DNA from: Biscogniauxia marginata | Lineage: Eukaryota > Ascomycota > Sordariomycetes > Xylariales > Xylariaceae | Length of the DNA stretch: 64,000 nt | NCBI GenBank assembly: GCA_022695795.1 | Contig: MU404104.1 | Span: forward strand, 236,700 to 300,699 | Direction of reading: 5' to 3' | In this document: one piece after another, positions 10,518 through 19,747 of the stretch | Position numbering within the stretch: the first letter of the stretch is position 1 | Layout of the letters: every line of letters begins with the position of its first letter | Notes under the pieces: model-generated | What the model was told of the DNA's origin: nothing | The model's input: only the letters and a program-made list of their open reading frames with translations | Database searches by the model: none | Made by a program: the position numbers and the translations under genes

Positions 10518-13500
10518 CTTCTTTTGTTAAGTTTTTCAAATGTTTGAGTGGTTCTCAAGTGTTTTCTTTTGGTGGGTACTCTTCCCACTTAACAAAATAT
10601 TGTAGCTAATTACCAACTTTTCTTAAGTTTAATATCTTTTTTACTTTATACTTGTTTAGATTTTCCTTAAGTTCTAGTTATTTCTTTAGCGGGGCGTTTT
10701 TTGGTGCTGGTTCTAATAATAAGACATGGAACATAAGGTATATTTTAGATCCCTTTAGTAGTAAGAGTTTATAATTAACCTTCGAAACAATTTTTTTAAT
10801 TTTATAGGGTTTTAATTTCTTAAATTCGAGTTTTTCGTTAGGTCGTTTTGTTTTGATTTAAAGCGTTTTTATTGTTGCGCCTTGTTTCTAGCGGAGCAAG
10901 TAAATTATGTCTCCTTTCTTAAGAATTAGTCCCTTAATTCTCTTTTTATTATAGTATTTAGTTATCCTTTCTTAGATGAATTATAGTTCTTTTTATAGCT
11001 TTACTTATATTACTTGGATCTTTTTAGATAATACTTTTACTTAAGGAGCTATTATTGTGGTGCTTAATACTTTTATAAGTCCGAACGGTTTCTTGTGAAC
11101 TTCTGCTTTTTGGTTATACACCGCTTTATATGGTGATAGCTTTATATTTTTATTAACTGATGTATTGTATGCGACTTGGGCCATAAGTAATAATTCTACT
11201 TAATTATTTATTTATTAATTAATATAGCTTTTGAGGTATTATTTAAGTGTTTGGTTAAGCCTTTTTATTTGTCTATCTATTTAAGGATGGTACGTTATAG
11301 ACAGCTTTTACTTGATCCCCATTCGTTTCATTAGGCTGGTCCAAAACTTTAATGTAAATAGTTTGTTTTTGTTTAAAACAATGCGTTTTAATAGTTCATG
11401 TTTATTAACATATTTTTTTAAGAAGCTAAAAGCTAGCTGTTCTGCTATACTTGCTTTTGTGAAAGGTAGGAAGTAAGCGTACTTTGTAAGTCTATTAATA
11501 ATTACTTATATACTATTGTAAGGTACTCCTATAATAGGATCTTTTGACTTTAAAAGTTTCATTATAAAGTCCCATGTAATTGTATTCTATGTTTTGTTAG
11601 GTATTTAGGTTAATTATAGTAGTTTATATGGTTTGTGTTGTGATGCTTTAGTTTTATTATAAATGTTATAATTCTTTATAATTCTTTTAATTGTTTATCG
11701 TATTTCTGGAAAATCGAATTTCTTTTGAAGTCGTTTTACCGTTTTGAAAATCCCTTGGTGGCTGTGTAGAGGATGTTCGTGAAATTCTTTGACGAATTCG
11801 TTTTATACTCGTTTTAAGATGTATACCTTTTCTTTATATAAAAGAAGTTTGTCGCTAGATCCTTGTTGAGACTATAATTATTTTTCTTTTTAATTGTAAT
11901 TTTCCTTGAATCGTTATTTTTAGTTTTTTATATTAATTTGTATGTAAGTTAATATAACTAATTTGTTATTTTATTGTTTAAATATTTGGATATTTTTTTT
12001 GTTGATTTTTGATTTATAATCTCCCCTTTTACTAAGAAGATCTACTTAGATGTTTTCTTTCCCCTTAATGTGTTGGATTTTGAAATTGAATTTAGATAGG
12101 AAAATCATTTAACGCTCGTATTTCTGGTTAAGTGTTTATATTATTATGAATCGTGTAAGGTTTTTGTGGTTTAAATAAATGTCGATAGGTTTTTTGGTTT
12201 TATTAAGCCATAGTTCTTATTCTTTTAGTGTTTTGATAACTATTAACAGTTCCTTGTTATAAATTTAATAATTTAGTTTAGCATTATATAATGCTTTAAA
12301 TAGGTACGCGACTGGGTACTATTTCTTATTATCTTTTAATTGCTTTAGAATTACTTTAATGGCAAAATTTGAAGCGTTTATCCTTAGTTATTTCTTTTTT
12401 TTTTCATTTGGGAGTTTATATATAACCTTACTAGTTACGACTTTTTTTAGTTGTTGAAAAGCTCGTTTGGCTTTTTTAGTGAAATGGAAAACCTTTTTTG
12501 TTTTTATTAAGGTAGTTAATTCCGTTAATGGTTTGGCGATATGCCCGAAATCTTTAATAAGTTGTTTAACATAGTTAATAAAGCCAAGAAATGCGCGTAC
12601 GTCTATGATATTCTTGAGTTCTAGCTAATTCTTAATTGCTGTTATTTTTCCTTTTTAAATGCGAATTTCTCTTGAACTTATTATAAACCCTAAATAATTT
12701 AGTTTCTTGATATGTTATTTATTTTTAGTTAAATAAATAAGTAGGTTTGCCTTTTCTAAGGCTTTTAATACTTGCTTTATATGTTCTTTATGTTCCTTCT
12801 CGTTTTTTAAGTAAATTAATATATCGTTTAAGTAGACAAATATAAATTTATCTAGAAACTTACAAAAGATTATTATGATTATATGTTGAAATATAGCGGG
12901 TGTGTTAATAAGTCTAAATAACATAACTTTGTACTTATAATATCTATATATCGTTTAAAAAGCTATATATTATTCGTGTTTTTTAGCTATTTTAATTATA
13001 TAATATTTATCGCAAAGGTTTAATATTATAAAGATTTGGGCTTTATTGATTTATCTTCTTATGAGTTTCATTAGTAATAACGAGTATTTGTTTTTTTTGG
13101 TTATTTTATTAAGGTGTCGGTAATTAATTACTCGTCGCTATACTAGGTTTCTTTTTTTATTAACATGTTACTTCCCGTTTTTGTCGACTTTAGGTATTAT
13201 AATCGCTAGGTATCTTAATAAGGATTTGGATTTTTAAATATATTTTTTATTGAGATCCTTTTAAATTCCCTTTTATAGTGCCTTTTGTTTTTCTTGATTT
13301 ATAAGATATATTGGGAATAATTTTAGTTGCTTTTCTTCTTTAAAGTGTATTTAGTGATTTTATTAGCTATATTTTAGTAATTCTTTTTTTGTTTTATTTT
13401 TAAATAATTTGTGGAAACGGAGGTACTCGCGCGGTATTTTTTTCGTTAAATTTTTAGGTTTAGTTATTTAAATCATATAAGCGATATGTTTCATTTTTAT

Positions 13501-15230
13501 ATTCGTTTCTCTGGAGTTATTTGTGGTACTTATCTCGTAACCTGTAGTAGTTAACTCCTCTTATTTTTGATTTTAATAAAGCGTGTTTATCTCGAAATTT
13601 ATTTGTGAATTACTTTTTTTAAGCTAATTCATTTTTAAGATCATGTCGTGATTTAATATATATGTAATATTAAAAATGACTTGTTCGAGATGTTCTTAAA
13701 TAGTTATTAAGAAAGGAATTGTTTTTTTTAGCACTTTATTATTCTTGTAATTAAATATATTTCTTTTAAAGTTTTATAGCTTATATAGATTTTATTTATA
13801 TACTTATAATATTTTATCTTTTTAAGTTACCTTTATTAAGATATAGCTTTTATTTGTTCTTAAATCTATTAAGGCTTTATATTTTCTTCTATTATACCTG
13901 ACTCTAGTTATAATAGTGTTGTTAAGTCCTGACTAGACTTTATATAAGGATTTGTTATTTATGGCTTCTCGCTGCCTTACTGGCGAGAGCCTTTTCCGTT
14001 TTTTGGTTTTCTACGTCCCTTCTTTTTTAATTTTCTTTTAATTGCTATAACTTAAATGTCTTTCTATTCTTAGGCTTTTATAAAAGCGTGTTTTTAGTAA
14101 TTATTATTTAGATAGTCTTTTTAATTACCCTTTACGTAATAGGGGGTGAGAGGTTTATTCTTTATATAGAATTTTATATATTAAAACTTTAATTTTTCTT
14201 TAAAAGCCCTTTTATAGCTTAAGTCCGTTTTATTAACTTGGAATTTTTTAAGGTTCTAGATTATTCTTAAATAAAAGGAATAATTATTGAGTTTACTTGC
14301 TAGAGGTATTTCGATGTCTCCCCTTAGGTTTATATTAATTTCGGGGAGCTTCCCTCCCTTTTTAAGGTATGTTTTGGTGATTTGTTTATAGCTTTGTTTA
14401 GTCGCACGTGTTTTTACTTACTATTTTATTAAGTGTTTTCTTATAAAACTAAATAAATTAGTGTCGTATTTAGCTCGTTTTTCGAGCCATTATAGAAGAT
14501 GTAGTCCCTTTTATAATTCTTATAATTCTTCCTTAATCTCGTCTTCTTCGAAACCTGCTTCAAGTAAGTCGTGTATGTCGCATAGTATCGAAATGTAATA
14601 CATACAACTTTTAGCCATTGCTTTATAGCTTTTTTCGGAGCTTAAGTAAAGATAACATGCTTTAGGGTAATGTGGCTATCGTGGGGTGTTATTATAAATA
14701 TATTTATTTTTTTTTATATTGTTATTTTTTAGTTCTTGAGAATAATAACCGGCTTTATTTTTAGAACTTTTGTGTATTTAATAAGCGTTATTAATATAAA
14801 AGCTTTAATGTAATAATGCATGTTCCCTTAAGCTCTAATGGATATTATAGCTATTATTTATATAAAGCCTTTAATTTAGATTATTATGTTGGTTTTTTCT
14901 TTAGTGGGTTTCGCATTTGTCGTTTTTATAGTGGCTTTAATGTAAATCACTATGGTTTAACTTAATTCCTAAGTCGTATCCTAGTTTGTAGTTATTATAT
15001 ATATATAGTAATTCGCTTTCGTTATATCTTTATTTGGCTTGTTTTAGTGTGAGATGTCCTAAATACGAGTGGTCATCTTCTGGGTAGTTTTTGTGGTTGA
15101 CTTAATAAGATTTATAGATTTTTTTTGCAGGAGCCTCTTTGATTTTTTCTGCCTTGATAGTGCCGATAGTAAATACTTGGTTTATTTTTTCGTTATTTTC
15201 GAATTAAACCCTTATTTTGGCGACTTTTTT
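10465..15230 (-). pseudogene. Decayed pol of element B (RT, RNase H, integrase, chromodomain)
   Basis: Reverse transcriptase is clearest at 12924-12715: LFRLINTPAIFQ followed by FVYLNDILIYLKNEKEH, with the same Asn in place of the first catalytic Asp as in copy A. RNase H and integrase follow toward lower coordinates, with many stops. The chromodomain lies at about 10660-10518 (WEEYPPKENT, then TGA where Trp is expected, then EPLKHLKNL). The natural stop appears to be TGA 10467-10465. It overlaps the antisense ORF by about 50 bp. A chromodomain C-terminal to integrase marks the chromovirus lineage. Non-functional. Confidence 0.75.
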
Positions 15231-15236
15231 TTCAGG

Positions 15237-16145
15237 TTAAGAAATCCCTTTTATTCTTAGTTCTTGTTTCTTAGGATTTTGGCATTTGTTTTTATAATGT
15301 CCTTTTTTTTTGTAATTAAAACACTTAATGGTTAATTTATCTCGTTTCTTTCGTTTTTTTTGAATAACGTTGATTTTAATGGGATTTAACTTTATTTTTA
15401 TGCCTTTTTTGGTTCCGGCACCGCTTTTGTGATTTCCTTCCTTTAATTGGTCGCTATTTTTTCGTTGTATCGTCTTTTTCTTTTCAAGGTACCGTTCGAA
15501 GTTTTTGTTATTAATAACAATTGCCATTATAACGTAGTTATTAAACTTTTCTAGGTTTTTTTCTTTGTATAGGTTTATTTTATATAATTCATCCTTTATA
15601 TAGTTCTTTAACCCTTAATAGAATAAGTAGTATAGGCTTTTAATAAGTAGTTATAACTAGCTTGTGAGTTTTTTAAATTTAATAGCGTAATTTAAAGCCT
15701 TTTTATCTTGTTGTAATTTATAAAGTCAAGCTTCGACCTGTTACTTAAGGATTAAATTGCTAAATATAGACCTAAGTTGTTTTTTAAATTCTTTATAATT
15801 TTTGAAGACTTTTTTCGTGTCTTTCTAGGCGTTTAATCCGTTTTTTAGGTAATTCTTTAATACTGGTTAAAACCAGGTTAAGGCGGTTCCGGCGAGGAGC
15901 TGGGATACCGTAAAAACCTTTTGTTCTTTAGTGGTAATCGTTTCATAATAGAACTATAAATAGGTTCCAGCCTAAATTAGAAATCCTTTTAGATCGCTTA
16001 ACCCATTATATTTACTAGGTATAATTAGTTTAAAACCCTTTACGTTAAGGGTTATTATATTATCGTCGTCGTTCGAGTTATTAGGGTCGCTATCGTTTGA
16101 GGGTGGTTAGGGTTATTTTGCTTGTTTGTCTTTTTTCTTAGGCAT
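15237..16145 (-). pseudogene. Decayed gag of element B with zinc knuckle
   Basis: Starts at ATG 16145 (MPKKKDKQAK, then stops). The capsid-like region is broken by several TAA/TAG codons. The last 96 residues are open (15527-15237), basic, and end in a zinc knuckle KCFNYKKKGHYKNKC. Canonical spacing is C-x2-C-x4-H-x4-C and the second Cys is Tyr (TAC), consistent with a G-to-A change. Gag packages the element RNA. This copy is dead. The AT-biased codons match the rest of the block. Confidence 0.7.
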
Positions 16146-16447
16146 TTTTTTCTCCTCCTTTTTTTTTTCCTTAAATGCTTTTTTCTATTGATCTTCCAAA
16201 ATGTCTTTTTATGACTCTTTTTTAGCTATAATTATAATGGACTTTTGTGTTGGTTTCTTTAAACTTTTTAGTTATATCGTAAAAGGACTTAAAGCTTTCG
16301 TTTAAGAGCTTATTAATTATTATTCTTTTATTTGTTTCTTTTCTTGTTACCTTCTAGTCTTAAGGGGTATGCTTGTTCTAGGACTATTTCGATTGAAAGT
16401 CCCTCTTTTTAAACTAATGTTAAGCATTAATTAAGGAGCTATTAAAA

Positions 16448-16854
16448 TGTGACGAACTTCCCTGTGTATTTCTAGTTAATTAATTTCACAAGTGAGTATA
16501 TACTAAGTTTTCTTGATTTAAAGGTAATAATGGGTTAAGATTGGTTTAAGTGATTTATAATGTTATGTTCGTTAAAGAGGTTTTAAGGTATTTTCATTAT
16601 AGTATCAAAGAGTAATTATAGTCTTAGATTGATAGCTAAAGAACGAATAACTAGATACACAAGGAAACTCCAATTTATTTATACTCGTTCTTCCTTTATA
16701 TAAACTCGTTGAATTAGTGAATCGCTTCTTGTTTACTTATGATTCACTGATTCACCTTGAATTAGTGAATCGACTCTTATTCACCCATGATTTACTGATT
16801 CATATTTTGCTCACGTGACCTGCACGCAGGGGGGGGGACACGAGATCCGTAACA
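16448..16854 (-). repeat. 5' LTR of element B
   Basis: 407 bp, the same length as the partner at 9373-9779. It is followed by GAATC (16855-16859), the second copy of the target duplication. Confidence 0.9.
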
Positions 16855-16859
16855 GAATC

Positions 16860-17199
16860 GAGATTAGTTCAAGTGAATTCCGATGTCTTGTTCGTTAAAG
16901 AGATTTTAAGGTACTTTTACTATAGTATTAAAGAGTGACTATAGTCTTAAATTAATAGTTAAAAAACTAAAATAAATAACTAAATATATAAAGAACCTTA
17001 ATTTACTTATACCCGTTCTTCCCTTTTTATTATTAAGTAAATTATTAAATTATTAAATTATGAATCTCTTATTTATAATTCACTGATTTATCGGCGTTCT
17101 TTTCTAATTAAGCGCTTAATGCCGTTTTTCTGGTCATGTGACCCACATGTGATAGAAAGAAAAAAAAGGAAAAAGAGAAAAACAAGGAGGTTCGTAACA
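16860..17199 (-). repeat. Solo LTR C, second part
   Basis: Resumes LTR C exactly where the GAATC duplication ends and closes with GGAGGTTCGTAACA at 17199. The next 5-mer (17200-17204) is AGTAC, identical to 9279-9283. This shows that C is a complete solo LTR, left by LTR-LTR recombination before element B inserted. Confidence 0.9.
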
Positions 17200-17204
17200 A
17201 GTAC

Positions 17205-17849
17205 GTCTTACTTAAATTCGAATTAATATAATAATTCCTTTATATGTTATTATTTTTTAACGAAACGTTTTTACTTTTTCTTTTTACGTTTAATACGGTT
17301 TAACTCTTTAATGAAGTTTAAATTACGTATAATTATCTTTTTAAGCTTTTTAAACTAAAAACAACATTAAATGCAAAAACGATAAACACGATTTATTACG
17401 GCTTTTAAACGGATTTTAGCCTTTTTTAACTCGTTTTTAATTTTTTAAAACTATTTAATAATTTCGGTTATATTATTCCTCGAGATTTCGAAAATATTAC
17501 ATTAAATACGATTTATTTAAATATACTTATTATAACGGTCGAAATCTTTCGAGGCAATATATTTTTTTCCGTTACGATTGTAATAAAAATAAGGCATTTC
17601 CTTTTAACCTTTAAAAATAATTAAGTTTATTAAAGCTAATTTATTTTTAATTTATTTATTAACATAATAAAAAGCTTTAAAATTCTCCTTATAAACTTTT
17701 ATAATACGATAAAACATAATAAAAAAAAGATAAAAAAGAACTTACTAATAAAAAAAAGAACCTTAATTACGATTTTTTTATTTATCTTTAAAGACAAAAA
17801 TTCTTAAAAAGGAAAAATAATGTTACGATTAATAATAAAAAAAGTCTTG
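17205..17849. other. AT-rich decayed DNA
   Basis: No reading frame. It lies between solo LTR C and the right inverted-repeat arm. It may contain the lost 3' end of element A or the interior of the inverted-repeat element. Neither can be shown. Confidence 0.45.
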
Positions 17850-18250
17850 AAAAAAAGTAATAACTAAGCGGAAATAATATAATATATATAATTAAATTAG
17901 TTTTAATACGCGTATTTATATAACAAATAAAAATATAATTAATAATACTTATATAATAAATAAATAAAATATTTAATAATTTAAATTTTAAAGAGTTATA
18001 ATTAATTTTAAAAGGTTTTAATTTAAAAAATATAATAAATTAATTAACTTAAATTACGCGTTAAAAAACCAAATATTTAATATAAAAAATATTCGGTTTT
18101 TAAAACGTAAAATTAAAAAAGACGATTTAAATAATAATAATTATTAATTAATTTTAATGTTATATAAATATTTTTTAATGGTTAAAACTACGAAAGTTAT
18201 AAAAACTAGCTTACTCGCTTATGTGGCTTACTTGCTTATGAGACATGTTA
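17850..18250 (-). repeat. Right arm of AT-rich inverted repeat (copy 1)
   Basis: Matches the complement of 2188-2400 in its outer 200 bp and the complement of 60890-61280 over most of its length. It also matches 62980-63415 directly. It ends with CTTACTTGCTTATGAGACAT and then GTTA at 18250. The end motif is duplicated in tandem here (two CTTAYTYGCTTATG units). Confidence 0.6.
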
Positions 18251-18307
18251 TTTATAAGTAATAATTTATTATAAGCAAGGATTATAAAAGGTATTAACAC
18301 GTACTTT

Positions 18308-18421
18308 TGATACGAAAAGATAGAAGGACTACCTAGATTGGTAGTCCAGAACGTTATTTAGGTATATAGCTTATATGCCAGTTTTTTACTGCATACCTAA
18401 GCCCCTTATGGCACCGTATCA
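18308..18421 (+). repeat. Left LTR of the TRIM-like element
   Basis: 114 bp, rich in internal hairpins: GGACTACC pairs with GGTAGTCC, and TTAGGTAT pairs with ATACCTAA. Nearly unmutated compared with its partner. Confidence 0.75.
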
Positions 18422-18478
18422 TATGCCGGCGGACAAATAACATTCGCAGCGTCCCCGCTGCACTATTTCCCTAGGATT

Positions 18479-18577
18479 TGGTATACTGGGTGGGAATCGA
18501 ACTCTACTTCTTTGGTGTACAAACGGCATCCTCGTCGCTAGTTGCTTAGCGTGTTACTATTACACTACTAGTATAGC
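18479..18577 (-). ncRNA. tRNA-like sequence inside the TRIM-like element
   Basis: The minus strand reads as a 96-nt tRNA-like molecule plus CCA. The acceptor arm GCTATAC pairs with GTATACC at 6 of 7 positions. A T-loop GAGTTCGATTCCC (Pol III B box) and a stretch TAGTAGTGTAATAGTAAC resembling a degraded A box are present. The T-stem pairs poorly and the anticodon arm is not clean, so a working tRNA is doubtful. On the plus strand the same DNA begins TGGTATACTGGGTGGGAATC, which is what a primer-binding site complementary to this tRNA's 3' end would look like. It lies 58 bp after the left LTR rather than next to it. Confidence 0.4.
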
Positions 18578-18633
18578 TAATAAACTTAGTAACTAGGGCC
18601 CCTCGACCGTAACGGCAAGAGATGCTACTATTT

Positions 18634-18747
18634 TAATATAAAAAGATAAAAGGATTACTTAAATTAGTAATTTAAAACGTTATTTAGATATATAGCTTAT
18701 ATGCCAGTTTTTCACTATATATTTAAGCCCTTTATAACACTGTATTA
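18634..18747 (+). repeat. Right LTR of the TRIM-like element
   Basis: 114 bp, collinear with 18308-18421 without indels, differing mostly by transitions typical of RIP. Confidence 0.75.
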
Positions 18748-18752
18748 ATTTT

Positions 18753-19161
18753 ACTTGTTTTAAATTAGTTTTTAACTTATAATAAATATATAAAAATAAA
18801 AATTTTCCCTTTTTTAAAATAAAATAAATATTTATCTTTTTTTATTTTTTTATAAAAATATATTAAATTTGTTTTTTTAATATAATAATTTAAATACTTT
18901 TTTAAGTTATTTATAAACGATTTAATATTAAAGCTTATTTATATATAATACTTATTATTATTTAATATTAATTTATTATTTACAATTTTAATTTTATTAT
19001 ATTAATTATTTAAATTATTATTTAAAGTTTATATTTAAGAAATAAATTAAAAAACTTAATAAAATATAATTAAGTCGTAATAAAAATTTGATACGAGGCC
19101 TTAAAAGTTCGAAAAACCTTATAAGTCTTAACTTTAAATAACCTAGCTAAATAAAGGAGAT
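18753..19161. other. AT-rich decayed DNA
   Basis: No ORF, no recognisable repeat boundary. It ends where an LTR fragment begins. Confidence 0.45.
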
Positions 19162-19338
19162 TATAACGAACCTCCTTATATATTCCTAGTTAATTAACTT
19201 TACAAGTAAATACGTACTAGGTTTTCTTGTTTTAAAGGTAATAATAAATTAAAATTAATTTAAGAGATTTATAATGTCTTGTTCGTTAAAGAGATTTTAA
19301 GGTATTTTTATTATAATATTAAAGAATAACTATAATCT
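19162..19338 (-). repeat. Truncated LTR fragment of the same chromovirus family
   Basis: Starts TATAACGAACCTCC (decayed TGTGACG) and follows the first 177 bp of LTRs B and C, then stops abruptly at ordinary-composition sequence near 19339. The other LTR end is missing, so it is a truncated relic at the edge of the AT-rich block. Confidence 0.7.
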
Positions 19339-19747
19339 ATATTGTGATAAAACCGACAAATGAAGTTGCAATCTAATGTAAACACATCGAGAACGTTCAT
19401 CCGGGTTGTATAATACCGAAGTTTGGCCCACGGAACCAGCTATAGACGTTGCTGGCTAAACATAGGCTTGCAGTGTTAACTCGGATCTCGGATACAAGAT
19501 ATGCTCACTTTCAAGTATAACCTGCTGCTGGCAAGAAGTTGGCCCTGTTACCTAGAAAGCAAGGGGGGGCGGCATTTCCATGAACGTTTGGAGAACTTCT
19601 ATTCATGATCAGGTCCTCATATTAGCTGACAAGTCAATCACAATGCTCATAATCGGTATTTATGTATACCTGTAGAATAAAGCAAGTGTACGAAGGACCG
19701 ATAAGGTGGACACGATTCCCTACTTCCTAAACATTACTTTCCTCCTC
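19339..19747. other. Intergenic spacer at the edge of the AT block
   Basis: Base composition returns to normal at about 19340. No gene was recognised. It is likely the 3' flank of the AAA ATPase gene. Confidence 0.4.

Larger units (their letters stand above)
9373..16854 (-). mobile_element. Full-length Ty3/Gypsy chromovirus B (7,482 bp) with matching LTRs and target duplication
   Basis: Two 407-bp LTRs bound a minus-strand gag-pol. The 5-mer GAATC is present at both edges (9368-9372 and 16855-16859), a perfect target-site duplication inside the solo LTR C. The element strand begins TGTTACG and ends CGTCACA. A purine-rich tract (AAAGGGAAGAA on the minus strand, near 9785-9795) precedes the 3' LTR. 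It carries an extra ORF on the opposite strand between pol and the 3' LTR. The LTRs differ from each other mostly by transitions, so the insertion was followed by RIP. All coding frames carry stops. Confidence 0.9.
18308..18747 (+). mobile_element. TRIM-like miniature LTR retroelement (440 bp)
   Basis: Two 114-bp direct repeats (18308-18421 and 18634-18747) flank 212 bp with no ORF. The first repeat begins TGATACG and ends CGTATCA, the TG..CA form of LTRs with a 7-bp inverted terminus. The second is the same sequence with many C-to-T and G-to-A changes (TAATATA to TGTATTA). The flanking 5-mers are ACTTT (18303-18307) and ATTTT (18748-18752), which differ by one C-to-T and look like a target duplication. 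Size and lack of coding fit terminal-repeat retrotransposons in miniature. The first LTR and the interior are much less mutated than the surroundings. Strand is uncertain; plus is chosen because a primer-binding-like sequence reads on it. Confidence 0.75.

Noticed and set aside
9284..17199. LTR C as the 3' LTR of element A
   Set aside because: It is in the opposite orientation to A's 5' LTR and has its own AGTAC duplication on both sides.
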